Shown: positions 1-7,722 of the stretch, piece after piece
How positions within the stretch are numbered: position 1 is the stretch's first letter
How the letters are laid out: each line of letters begins with the position of its first letter
Source: a virus
DNA: 25,611 bases
Strand: one strand, 5' to 3'
Virus record (IMG/VR): IMGVR_UViG_3300032070_000027
Coordinates: 1-25,611 of that record
Program-made: the position numbers and the translations under genes
Notes under the pieces: generated by a model
What the model saw: only the letters and a program-made list of their open reading frames with translations
Databases searched by the model: none
Told to the model about the DNA's origin: nothing

Positions 1-200
1 ACGCTCGTCCCAGCCGTCTTCCCATTGAGGTAAGAGACGATCTGCTGGATCGCGGCGCCCTGGTCGTTCACCACCTTGACCAGCGCTGCCGTCTGCAGGG
101 TCGCCTCGATCTTCGCGAATCGCACGAGGCACGTCACCGCCAGCGCGATGATGAGCGCGAAGATGATGACGTCCTTTAGGTCGACCTCGATTTTCTTCAT
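1..200 (-). CDS. Small membrane protein, partial (C-terminus outside window)
   Basis: This reading frame starts at an ATG at 200 and runs off the window edge after 66 complete codons. After a charged start (MKKIEVDLKD) there is one hydrophobic segment, about residues 11-26 (VIIFALIIALAVTCLV), then a polar, probably helical tail. That suggests a single-pass inner-membrane protein with a cytoplasmic or periplasmic helix. The ATG overlaps the stop of the upstream tail-tip gene in an ATGA junction, so it belongs to the tail operon. Small membrane proteins after the tail genes are often holins or tail-associated proteins in phages. I see no motif that decides between these, so function is not assigned. 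Confidence 0.7.
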   Translation of the reverse strand, partial: MKKIEVDLKDVIIFALIIALAVTCLVRFAKIEATLQTAALVKVVNDQGAAIQQIVSYLNGKTAGTS

Positions 201-655
201 GATGTCCTCCATCCCGATCCTGTAAAGTGATCTATGATCCATGACCCGGCCGCGATGACGCAAAGCCTCACGACGGCGAAGGTCTCCTCGGCCAGGTCAT
301 TGTAGAGCGTGCCGCCGGCGCTGGAGTCGTTGATCGTATCGGCCCCGCTGGCCTGTATCGTTAGTTTCCCCGCCCCGCGCTTCACGAGAGTTACGGCGAG
401 GCTTACATTCGCCGCAATCACGGCCGGGAGGGTGAACGTTTTCGAGGCGGCCGAGTTCATAACAAGGGTTTTCCAGAAGTCAGTCGCGAGGACCGCATAG
501 TCATCTGTTTTCCATTCGACCTTAAATAGTTCGGTTAAATCCACGCCGGGTTCCGCGACGGCATCCGATATGGGCCCAAGTAAACTGACGCGTCGTTGCA
601 GGCGACGGGATCGGGCCAGGACCGCGTCATCGGAGGAAAATCTTTTTCCGATCAT
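197..655 (-). CDS. Tail-tip/tail fibre beta-domain protein
   Basis: 152 residues from the ATG at 655; an in-frame TTG at 661 would add two residues and overlap the stop of the tail hub gene. Residues ~50-152 resemble a beta-rich domain common at the distal end of phage tail fibres and receptor-binding proteins: a segment like 'TDFWKTLVMNSAASKTFTLP', then 'VKRGAGKLTIQASGADTI', then a GGTLYND motif and a tryptophan-rich end. The N-terminal ~45 residues are basic and may attach to the hub. Its place right after the hub gene fits a tail-tip or receptor-contact role. The family match is from memory of the pattern, not a search. Confidence 0.65.
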   Translation of the reverse strand: MIGKRFSSDDAVLARSRRLQRRVSLLGPISDAVAEPGVDLTELFKVEWKTDDYAVLATDFWKTLVMNSAASKTFTLPAVIAANVSLAVTLVKRGAGKLTIQASGADTINDSSAGGTLYNDLAEETFAVVRLCVIAAGSWIIDHFTGSGWRTS

Positions 656-657
656 TT

Positions 658-2280
658 TCAATATGTCAAGGCGTCCAAAAGCGTGACCAGATGGCTCGAC
701 CTGTCCTCGGGGTTCTTATGCACCTCGAGGATCCGGAAGAGGATGCCGTTGAGGGCGCCGCCCGCGTAGTCCGCGCGCGGAAGCGTGATTTTAACCTTCA
801 TCGTCGGGATCAGGTCGAAGCCATATCCGGCGAGGACGTCGAACTCCGCGATCCTCGTTGGATATTGAAGGTTCACCTTCCGCGTCGATACGGGGTCCGT
901 CCCGAGATAGTCCTTGGCCGCCTGGACAGCGTCCGCCGCGTCCTTGATCGCCGTCTCGATCTCGATCGACTCCTGTCGGTTGTACAGGTATCGGGCGATG
1001 TCCGATTTGGCCTCGGCCATGAGCCAATCGCCGGTCGTCGGGTCCTGGTAATATTTCACCTTCGCGACGTGGAAGACATTCGACCAGACCCGGCGCATGG
1101 TGAAGTTCCGGATGTGCTCCTTCTTGAGATGGGGGGTCCCCGGCGGTTCCCCGGACGCGAGACATCTGACGGCGAAATCCCCGCCGAGCGATGGAAGGAA
1201 TTTAAAGAGATGTCCAGCTTCAAGAATCTGTTTGGTCTGATCAAATTCAGCTTCGTCGGCTAGGTAGAGTGCGACATCCTGATTCAGGCGAGCATCGTGA
1301 AGTGTGACAAGGTCGGCCGCGTTGATCCCAGCCACGGTGCCGCCGATGATATTAACATAAACGTCTTTCAGGACATCCGCGACATTCTCCATCAGCGACG
1401 TGTCGGGATTTTCCAGGCCCTGAATGTCGCCGACAAGGTTCGAGACCCCCGTCCGGAACGGGAACCCGGAATGGCCGTGGCCGGGGTCGGGACTGTCACG
1501 GCTGTTCCAGTTCGATTTCACGCCGACGAGGGCCGCGCCCGGCGCCGCCGGGTTCGCCTGCGCGTTCAGAATGAAGACCCGGAATCGCCCCAGTATTCCC
1601 GAAGGATTCCGGACCTCGACGACGACGGCTGTGCAATAGAAATTCGCGGTCGGCTTGAACGATTGCGCCAGCCAGTATCGGGCGTTGTCGTCCCTGAGCC
1701 CGATCAACGTATGGGGCGGCCGCTCTACGTAAGAATACCGATTGTCGATCTGATGATGCCAAGGATCTGAAAGGTCCGCCTTTCCGCAGATCAGGAACCG
1801 CAGGTTATAGCCGGTCTCGGCGTGCCAAACTCCGGCATTGGATATCGTAAACAATTCTCCGTCCGGGTAGATGCTGCCTCCATAACTCGCGTCGTCGAAT
1901 TGCCACAGTCTGATATAGTTTGCCTGTACGCCAACTTCAAACGCCTCGATGACGAAATAGTAGGTCACGCCTGCCAAGAGATAAGGTGACGTAAGGATTG
2001 AGAATTCCCCGACCGCAAGCTCTCCGGGCGTCGCCGTATAGTCCGCCGCCGCCATAGGCACTCCGTTATCTCTTATCTCATCGATCGCATGGAGCAAACG
2101 TCTTGAGAATTTGTATTTCCAGGTCGTCGTGTCGATGCAGACCGGCGTCACGTTTTTCAGCACACCATAGGCCTCGGGGATAGGCAGACCTTCCGCATCG
2201 TCTTGGAGGTTCGGATACGACGTCTCGCCGGCCGGGGCAGACTTCCAGTATTTGAATCTCGGGATCATGATTTTTAGCAT
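658..2280 (-). CDS. Tail hub protein, C-terminal part (540 aa)
   Basis: 540 residues. Near the N-terminus it carries 'LPIPEAYGVLKNVTPV' followed by a stretch on an 'AIDEIRDNGVPM' pattern, which I recognise from central tail hub proteins of siphophages and prophages, where it normally follows a domain like the one ending the preceding 227-residue gene. The middle (about 150-290) looks like an inserted beta-sandwich. The last ~200 residues look like the conserved hub core, with alternating strands and a short helix around AIKDAADAVQAAKDYL. The ATG at 2280 lies 4 bases after the upstream stop and has no strong ribosome site; a second ATG lies four codons in. The hub caps the tail tube at the cell-proximal end and carries the fibre. 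Confidence 0.7.
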   Translation of the reverse strand: MLKIMIPRFKYWKSAPAGETSYPNLQDDAEGLPIPEAYGVLKNVTPVCIDTTTWKYKFSRRLLHAIDEIRDNGVPMAAADYTATPGELAVGEFSILTSPYLLAGVTYYFVIEAFEVGVQANYIRLWQFDDASYGGSIYPDGELFTISNAGVWHAETGYNLRFLICGKADLSDPWHHQIDNRYSYVERPPHTLIGLRDDNARYWLAQSFKPTANFYCTAVVVEVRNPSGILGRFRVFILNAQANPAAPGAALVGVKSNWNSRDSPDPGHGHSGFPFRTGVSNLVGDIQGLENPDTSLMENVADVLKDVYVNIIGGTVAGINAADLVTLHDARLNQDVALYLADEAEFDQTKQILEAGHLFKFLPSLGGDFAVRCLASGEPPGTPHLKKEHIRNFTMRRVWSNVFHVAKVKYYQDPTTGDWLMAEAKSDIARYLYNRQESIEIETAIKDAADAVQAAKDYLGTDPVSTRKVNLQYPTRIAEFDVLAGYGFDLIPTMKVKITLPRADYAGGALNGILFRILEVHKNPEDRSSHLVTLLDALTY

Positions 2281-2284
2281 CGGC

Positions 2285-2968
2285 CTATATGACCCCCGTC
2301 ATGAGGTCCTCGACGGTGACCTCGACCTCGTTCTCGCTCCATGTTATGTCGCCCGTCCAGCCGTCCCAGAAGACGGCAAAGTCCGCGTCCACCGCCCCAT
2401 TCTTGCCGATCCGAGGGGTGAGCCGCTTTCCCTCGTAGATGTAATCGGTGAGATCCGTGTCGAAGTATTTCTCGCCGTTCAAGAATTTTAGGCTGCCAAA
2501 GGTCTGCTTTGTGCCCCCCTCATGATAGCCGCCCGTCACATAGGCAACCGACGGGATGGAGTTATTGCCGACGAGCGGGAGGTATGGCCTGCCCCCGAAG
2601 ACATAGGGCCGTGTCCCGAAGCGGCGCCAAAGATAGGCCGCGATGATATATCCCCCGTCGCCCGGATCGCCATTGTCGGCGACATGGACGTAAAGCCTCT
2701 TCGCCGCGGCGTCCCAGTACCAGCTCGAGGCCGTCGCGTGGCATTCGGCCGGCGTGTTCTTCTCCGCGAGTTCGACCGCGTTAGCCTTGACTCTGGACGG
2801 CTTGCCCTCATGCTCGCCGAACTTGTCGCAATAGGTGTGCGAGATCCACCAGGCGTTCGTGTTCGGCGCATCGGCTTGGGTCCAAGTATCGACGTCTATC
2901 CTGTGGGCGACCTCGATGTCGACGAGGACGACGCTGTCCTGGTTCACCTCGCCGGGTGCATAGGCCAT
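2285..2968 (-). CDS. Tail hub protein, N-terminal domain as separate gene (227 aa)
   Basis: 227 residues. The start is the ATG at 2968, which overlaps the distal tail gene's stop (TGATG). The longer open frame upstream is an out-of-frame shadow of that gene. The C-terminal ~100 residues have the beta pattern seen at the start of one-piece tail hub proteins: 'SIPSVAYVTGG', a FLNGEKYFD segment, YIYEGKRL and a closing 'VTVEDL'. The next gene begins with what normally follows this domain, so the two probably act together in the tail tip. Residues 1-100 are rich in tryptophan, tyrosine and charged residues and I do not recognise them. Confidence 0.6.
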   Translation of the reverse strand: MAYAPGEVNQDSVVLVDIEVAHRIDVDTWTQADAPNTNAWWISHTYCDKFGEHEGKPSRVKANAVELAEKNTPAECHATASSWYWDAAAKRLYVHVADNGDPGDGGYIIAAYLWRRFGTRPYVFGGRPYLPLVGNNSIPSVAYVTGGYHEGGTKQTFGSLKFLNGEKYFDTDLTDYIYEGKRLTPRIGKNGAVDADFAVFWDGWTGDITWSENEVEVTVEDLMTGVI

Positions 2969-3759
2969 CAGAGCTCCTCCCTGAACAGGAGGGTCGTCTC
3001 CCAGAGCCGACCGTCGACCATCGACGGGAAGGCGATGTACTCCAGGAAGTGGCCGTAGACCGTGCTGGCGATTTCGTCCGTCGTGTCGATGCAGATCCAG
3101 AGCGGCTTCTTTATCCCGCATTCCGTGTCGATGGCCGCGTAGGCCTGGGCGTCGGCAGCGCCGACGATGGTGATCGGCAGTTCGTAGACCCAGAAAACCG
3201 GCCGCTCCGTCGCCGATGCCTGGCCCCCGTCTGAATAGCTGATCACGGAGTCGCTCTCCGGCCATCTCTTCCACTGCGTCCTGTAGCTCCTCACCGGCTC
3301 GAAATAAGGACCGAGGTATGGATGCGAGGCCGAGAGATAAGTTATCGCGCCCCCGCCGGCGGACATCTTGATCCGCCACCATCGATAGGTCTCGGCCGCC
3401 GCCAGGAAGACGACGATCCGCTTGGCCGCGGCCATCGCCGCGGTGATCGTTATGACATTCTCATAGGTGGTGTGTTCAAGGGCCGTGGGGTCTGCGGCGT
3501 GGCCCCCGAGTTCAACCGTCATCCCCACCGTAAAGTTCATATTCTCCAGGACAAATGCCTGGACGGGCTTCGTCGCCCACGCGCTCCCGAGATCAGAAAT
3601 AATCTCGATGCCGGCGGCTACGCCTACGCTCCGCCAGTCCCAGGTCTTCCATCGGTTCTGCAGGTTCGAGACCGGGTAGTCGGCTGCCTCGGAGCTCGCC
3701 GTTACAGTCGCCGAATCGAAGTAGTTCAACCACATGAACCGGAGCTTTTTCACAGCCAT
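2968..3759 (-). CDS. Distal tail protein (Dit-like)
   Basis: 263 residues from the ATG at 3759, which overlaps the tape measure stop (TGATG); the longer open frame upstream is a shadow. The N-terminal region has a 'TASSEAADYPVSNLQ' segment followed by a tryptophan-rich WKTWDWRS. This is typical of phage tail proteins with a jelly-roll domain encoded right after the tape measure. The C-terminal half has LWICIDTTDE and ends 'GRLWETTLLFREEL'. By position (after the tape measure, before the hub) it is the distal tail protein that joins tube and hub. The role rests mainly on position plus this pattern. Confidence 0.65.
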   Translation of the reverse strand: MAVKKLRFMWLNYFDSATVTASSEAADYPVSNLQNRWKTWDWRSVGVAAGIEIISDLGSAWATKPVQAFVLENMNFTVGMTVELGGHAADPTALEHTTYENVITITAAMAAAKRIVVFLAAAETYRWWRIKMSAGGGAITYLSASHPYLGPYFEPVRSYRTQWKRWPESDSVISYSDGGQASATERPVFWVYELPITIVGAADAQAYAAIDTECGIKKPLWICIDTTDEIASTVYGHFLEYIAFPSMVDGRLWETTLLFREEL

Positions 3760-6700
3760 CACGTGCCTCCAATCGTCCGCGGCGGTATCAGCCGGTTCGA
3801 CCGCTGGTATTGCGAGTGGAGCCACTCGACCCGGCCGTTCGCAATCCGGAGCATACGCTCGTCGAGCTTTTTCCCGTCCAGATAGAACGGGATCGTCAGG
3901 TTAATCGGGGCCTGCCCCCCGAATCCGATGCCTCCCATCTGGGACTTCCGGAATATGTATTCGGGGTCGCTTCTCGTGCCGTGGACGACCATGAGCTGCG
4001 TCTGCGTCGAGACGGCGCCGGCCGCGGCCCCGGTCAGCTTTCCGATGGTCTTGTCCATGCTCTTGAGATATTTCACGACCTCGCTCAGGTAGCCTTTGGA
4101 CGCTATCGTCTTCAGATAGTCGGCGCAGGACTTCAAATAGTCCTTCGAATGCTGGACGGCTGTACTGATCGCCCAAAGGGCCTTCTTCATGGCCTCCAGT
4201 TGCCCGCGGTTGTCGATGGTCAGGTCCCTGATTTGCGTCATGAGGGAGATCTGGTTGTCCTGCCGCTCGACGACGCGGCCCATGCCGTCGCCGGCGCCGC
4301 TGCCGCTGCTCGCGAACAGTCTCTTGAGGGCCGCTATGGTCGCGTAGATCCCCACCGCGATCAGCCCGACCACTATGAACGCCGGGGCCGCCGCCGCGAG
4401 GATCGTCGCGGCCGAGGCGATAGCCGTGGCCAGCGTCACGATCGCCGCGCCCACGCCTGCTGCGAGGCCGGAGATGAACCCGCCGATGCCGGTCCCGATT
4501 CCCGATATGAACTCCCCGATCGTCGCGCCCAGCCCCTTGACCTTCCCGCCGACGCCGTCAAGCGAATCGGCGACTGAGCCCCCGCCTTTGCTGATAAGCT
4601 TTTTCGCTAAGTTGGCGATCATGTCGCCTACGGGTTTGAACATCGTCGTGAGGAAAATCGTCGCCATGTTCTCACAGGCCGTCGCGAAGATCCCCTTTAC
4701 CTTGAACCAGAGGCTGTTCTGCCTCCTCTCCTCGGCCCTCGCCTGCGCCTCCCGGGCCGTGTCCTCCTTGACCCGGATGGCGTCCAGGTCGGCCTGGTGC
4801 GCGTTCTGCAAATCCAGAAGCTTCTTGAGGCCCGCCGCGCGGATACGCTCTATCTTCCTCTCCTCGGCCTCCTGCCGCGCGTACCTCGCGTCCTCGCGCG
4901 CCCGGTCCCGGGCGACTTTTGCATTCTCCCTGGCGATCTCCCTGGCGAGCTTTGCGGCCTCGAATTTCCTCTCCAGCGCGTCGAGCGCCGCCTCCTTCTG
5001 GGCCTCCGTCATCTTGCTGTTCTCGATGGCTTTCTTGTCGCGCTCGTACTGGGTCTCGTATTTCCGGTCCTCGGCTTGCTCGTGGCGGCTTCTCGCCCGG
5101 TCCTGGTCCTCCTCGGCGCGCGAGATCGTCAGCTCCTGCGCACGGTAGGCCTCGTTGGCCGCGTTGATGGTGGCCTCGCTGCTCGCCTCCATCAGGCTCC
5201 TGGTCTTCTCGTAGGCCGAGGTGGCCGCCTTGACCATGTCGTCGTAATAGGACGTGTCGAATTTGGCCGCCTTGGGCGCGGCTCCGAAAAGCCCCTTGAT
5301 GTCGAATGCGCCGACGATGGTCGAGGCGATGTCCCGCATCGAGTCAGAGATCACGGTGGAGCATTCCTGCCAGACGGACTTCGTGGCGTCGGCCGCGTCC
5401 TTGCTTGCCGCGGGGATGTTCTGCAGGTGCGCCGGGAGGTCCTTCATGGCCAGATCTTCGAAGTCCTTCTGCATCTCGTCCCTGAGGTCCTCGAATTCCT
5501 TGGACATGGCGGCGGCGACCTCCTCTGCCGACAGGGGGAGGTTGTCCATTGTCGCCATGAGCGCCTGGAACGTCTTGTCGAGGTCGACGATGGTCGGCTT
5601 GAGCCCGCCGAGCTTTTCGGTGGTCGCCTTGAGCGACTCCGCGACGCCCTCCATCCCGGCCTTGTAGTCCGCCGCGCTTATGGTGCCGGCCTCCCTGGCC
5701 TTCGTGAGCGCCTCCTCCTGTTTGAGCACGTCAGCCATCGCCCCCCTCAGCGGGTTGTATTTGCTTATGATCGCCTGCGCGGCCTCGGCGAGCTTCTTCT
5801 TGACCTCGATCGCCTTGAGCTCCTCCGCCGTTAAGGCCCCCGTGGCGGTCCCGGTCTCGTTGATGGGCTTCTTCAGCTTGTCCGCCGCCTCCTTGGCCGC
5901 CTTCATTTCGGCCGTCCAGTCGCGCCCCCCGTCGATCGCGACGCGGATAGTCTTGTGGAACTCGGCGTAGGTGTCGTTTAGCTCTTTCTGGGCCTTGATG
6001 GTCACGCCTATGGAGATGTCGTAAAGGGCCTTCGCGAATTTGCCCGCGAACTCCGCCGCCTTGACCAGGCTTTCGACGGCGCCCTTGAGCCATATCTGGA
6101 AGTCGGGCGAAGATGCCACCTTGTCGATCCAGGCCTTCAGATCCTTGATCGCGTCCCGGACTGCCTCGTTCTTGATGACCGCCGTACCCGCGGTCTCCAG
6201 AAGCTCGCCCCAGGAGTTCTTCAGCTGTTTCAGCGATCCGCCGAAGGTATCCGTCTCCTTCACCGAGCGCTGGTAGAGCGAGTCCAGCCTTTCCAGGACA
6301 TAGGCCTGCTTCTGCTCCGCCGTCATCGTCTCGTTGACCTTGATGCCGACCCGGCCGAGGGCCATGTAATTGCCTTCCATCGCCTTCGTGACCATCATGG
6401 TCGCGGAGTGCAGGTCTATCCCCATCGTCGTCGCCAGGCCCATCGATCCCTTTGTCGCCCGGTCGATCCCCTTTTGGTCGAGGTTCGTGAGTTGCAGGAG
6501 GAGCGTCTGGGTGGCCTGGATCTCCTCATGCGTGTAGGTTGTGACCGCCATCTTGGCCTGGGCGAAGTCCAGATAATGCTTGAGATTGCCCTCGATGGTC
6601 CGTCCCGTGATTTCCAGGGCGGCCTTCAGGTCGTTCTCGGCCTTCTCCTCGTCGATCGCGCCCTTGATCGCGGCCTCGCCGACGCCCTTGAGCGTCTCGT

Positions 6701-6881
6701 AGGCCTTCTTGAGTGCGTCGACGGCGAGTTGGCCGGCGGCGAACTGCTTCCAGAGCCCGCCGAGGGTCTTGTCGGACTTCCCCGCCCCCTTCTCAACTCC
6801 GTCGAGGGCCCGCTCCGTCTCGTTGAGCTGCTTCGGCGCGCCGTGGGTGTCCGCGTATACGTCGATCCTTACGTCAGGCAT
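3759..6881 (-). CDS. Tape measure protein
   Basis: 1040 residues, the longest gene in the window, placed directly after the tail assembly chaperone, which is the standard position. The N-terminal ~300 residues are helical with a GxG-rich region like other tape measure proteins. Residues ~550-760 are a highly charged coiled coil rich in Arg, Glu and Ala. The next ~130 residues are hydrophobic and Gly/Ala-rich (for example GIGTGIGGFISGLAAGVGAA), fitting the segment thought to reach the membrane during DNA entry. Its length sets tail length, so a long siphovirus tail is expected. The ATG at 6881 overlaps the end of the frameshifted chaperone by 8 bases. No peptidase or lysozyme domain is visible. 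Confidence 0.93.
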   Translation of the reverse strand: MPDVRIDVYADTHGAPKQLNETERALDGVEKGAGKSDKTLGGLWKQFAAGQLAVDALKKAYETLKGVGEAAIKGAIDEEKAENDLKAALEITGRTIEGNLKHYLDFAQAKMAVTTYTHEEIQATQTLLLQLTNLDQKGIDRATKGSMGLATTMGIDLHSATMMVTKAMEGNYMALGRVGIKVNETMTAEQKQAYVLERLDSLYQRSVKETDTFGGSLKQLKNSWGELLETAGTAVIKNEAVRDAIKDLKAWIDKVASSPDFQIWLKGAVESLVKAAEFAGKFAKALYDISIGVTIKAQKELNDTYAEFHKTIRVAIDGGRDWTAEMKAAKEAADKLKKPINETGTATGALTAEELKAIEVKKKLAEAAQAIISKYNPLRGAMADVLKQEEALTKAREAGTISAADYKAGMEGVAESLKATTEKLGGLKPTIVDLDKTFQALMATMDNLPLSAEEVAAAMSKEFEDLRDEMQKDFEDLAMKDLPAHLQNIPAASKDAADATKSVWQECSTVISDSMRDIASTIVGAFDIKGLFGAAPKAAKFDTSYYDDMVKAATSAYEKTRSLMEASSEATINAANEAYRAQELTISRAEEDQDRARSRHEQAEDRKYETQYERDKKAIENSKMTEAQKEAALDALERKFEAAKLAREIARENAKVARDRAREDARYARQEAEERKIERIRAAGLKKLLDLQNAHQADLDAIRVKEDTAREAQARAEERRQNSLWFKVKGIFATACENMATIFLTTMFKPVGDMIANLAKKLISKGGGSVADSLDGVGGKVKGLGATIGEFISGIGTGIGGFISGLAAGVGAAIVTLATAIASAATILAAAAPAFIVVGLIAVGIYATIAALKRLFASSGSGAGDGMGRVVERQDNQISLMTQIRDLTIDNRGQLEAMKKALWAISTAVQHSKDYLKSCADYLKTIASKGYLSEVVKYLKSMDKTIGKLTGAAAGAVSTQTQLMVVHGTRSDPEYIFRKSQMGGIGFGGQAPINLTIPFYLDGKKLDERMLRIANGRVEWLHSQYQRSNRLIPPRTIGGT

Positions 6882-7164
6882 CGGAGTCCTTCTTCGCTAT
6901 GTCCATCGCGTGTTTGTAGATCATGTTCATCTTCTCGAGGAAGAGCGGCCTCTCGGCCGGGGGGATTCCCAGGCCCCTCATCAGGTCCGGCATCAGCCCG
7001 AACTCCCTGACGAACTGGTTGACCGACTCGTTGAAGAACTCGTAAACCGCCAACGAGTGCTCGTCGAGCGGCGGCGGGTTCTGCTCCGGGCGGTCGCCCT
7101 TGCCTATCTGCCCCGGTTCGACCGCGTTGCCCCAGGTCCTCTCCCAAAGCAGATAGGCCCTCAA
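6874..7164 (-). CDS. Tail assembly chaperone, -1 frameshift extension (gpT-like)
   Basis: This 96-codon open frame has no start of its own with a ribosome site. It is reached by a -1 shift at the end of the 165-residue chaperone, on the heptamer at 7164-7170. The first codon after the shift is TTG (7164-7162). The fused product would be 165 + 96 = 261 residues. The extension has LRAYLLWERTW, a Pro-rich 'GDRPEQNPPPLDE' stretch and two helices ending DIAKKDSDA. This is the gpG/gpGT arrangement known from lambda: the short form and the rare fusion both coat the tape measure protein during tail assembly and are not in the mature virion. The frameshift is inferred from sequence and structure. Confidence 0.85.
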   Translation of the reverse strand: MRAYLLWERTWGNAVEPGQIGKGDRPEQNPPPLDEHSLAVYEFFNESVNQFVREFGLMPDLMRGLGIPPAERPLFLEKMNMIYKHAMDIAKKDSDA

Positions 7165-7170
7165 TTTTTT
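7102..7170 (-). promoter_or_regulatory. Programmed -1 ribosomal frameshift signal
   Basis: On the minus strand a slippery heptamer A AAA AAT (7170-7164) is followed by a 5-nt spacer (7163-7159, containing the zero-frame TGA) and then a perfect 10-bp stem. The stem's arms are 7158-7149 and 7111-7102 (GCCTATCTGC with GCAGATAGGC), with a 37-nt loop. Inside the loop, a 4-bp CGGT/ACCG mini-hairpin (7114-7117 with 7121-7124) could fold. Slippery site, 5-9-nt spacer and downstream stem is the textbook layout of a -1 frameshift signal. Confidence 0.85.
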
Positions 7171-7658
7171 CGGAAGTTCTCGTGGTTCCGTATGATCGTC
7201 AGCACTTCGATCCATAGGAATTGAAGATCCGGGGTCTTCTTCGAGGCGTCCACCGGCTCTTCCTCGCCCGGGTCGAATCCGGCCGGGGGGGCGGCCTCGG
7301 CGGGCTCGATGCGCCTCTTGACCTCCTCCCACATCAGCGCGTCCCTGAACCACGGCTTCATCTTCTCCTCTTCCGTGCAGGGGATCGGCTGGCCCCCGAG
7401 GGTGAGGTCCCACCCGATCACGTGCTGCATGATGACCGGGACGATCTTCTCGAACACCGGCCAGAATTCGGACACGTCCGTCTTCTCGAGCTTGAGTTTC
7501 TCGACCGAGGGGACGCCGGCGAACGCGAGGAAGCCCTCGAGCTGCCCCTTGCGGAAAAGCGGCCTCAGCTGGAGCCTGACGATCGGCGGGTCGATGATGT
7601 CCGTCTCGAGTTCGAACCCCTCCCAGATCGACGGACTCGCGAATTTCAGTTCACCCAT
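7161..7658 (-). CDS. Tail assembly chaperone (gpG-like)
   Basis: 165 residues with a very strong ribosome site (AGGAGG, 7 bases before the ATG at 7658). It sits between the major tail tube gene and the tape measure gene, the usual place for the tail assembly chaperone. The protein is acidic and mostly helical, with 'EFWPVFEKIVPVIMQHVIG' mid-protein and a low-complexity Glu/Pro/Ala stretch (about residues 117-140). It ends FRKN just before TGA at 7161-7163. The last codons form the slippery sequence that allows a -1 shift into the downstream extension. The role is inferred from position and the frameshift signal rather than from a sequence family match. Confidence 0.85.
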   Translation of the reverse strand: MGELKFASPSIWEGFELETDIIDPPIVRLQLRPLFRKGQLEGFLAFAGVPSVEKLKLEKTDVSEFWPVFEKIVPVIMQHVIGWDLTLGGQPIPCTEEEKMKPWFRDALMWEEVKRRIEPAEAAPPAGFDPGEEEPVDASKKTPDLQFLWIEVLTIIRNHENFRKN

Positions 7659-7678
7659 GTTTTACCTCCTGTAAAATG

Positions 7679-7716
7679 TCCGAAGGGCGGACCCCGTCGG
7701 CCCGCCCCCCATCGGA
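7679..7716 (-). terminator. Hairpin between tail tube and chaperone genes (possible attenuator)
   Basis: In the 64-base gap after the tail tube gene the transcript can fold a hairpin. Outer arms are 7712-7716 and 7679-7683 (TCCGA/TCGGA), inner arms 7702-7707 and 7685-7690 (GGGCGG/CCGCCC), with an 11-nt loop. It is followed by CATTTTAC, too weak a U-tract for a full terminator. It may reduce read-through so that the abundant tube protein is made in excess over the chaperone and tape measure. Confidence 0.35.
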
Positions 7717-7722
7717 TTTCGT

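Noticed and set aside
3810-5834. Long plus-strand open frames opposite the tape measure gene (255, 257 and 345 codons)
   Set aside because: They are antisense shadows of a GC-rich coding gene: composition is Arg/Leu/Gly-rich or Ser/Ala-rich, there are no proper ribosome sites and no recognisable domains.
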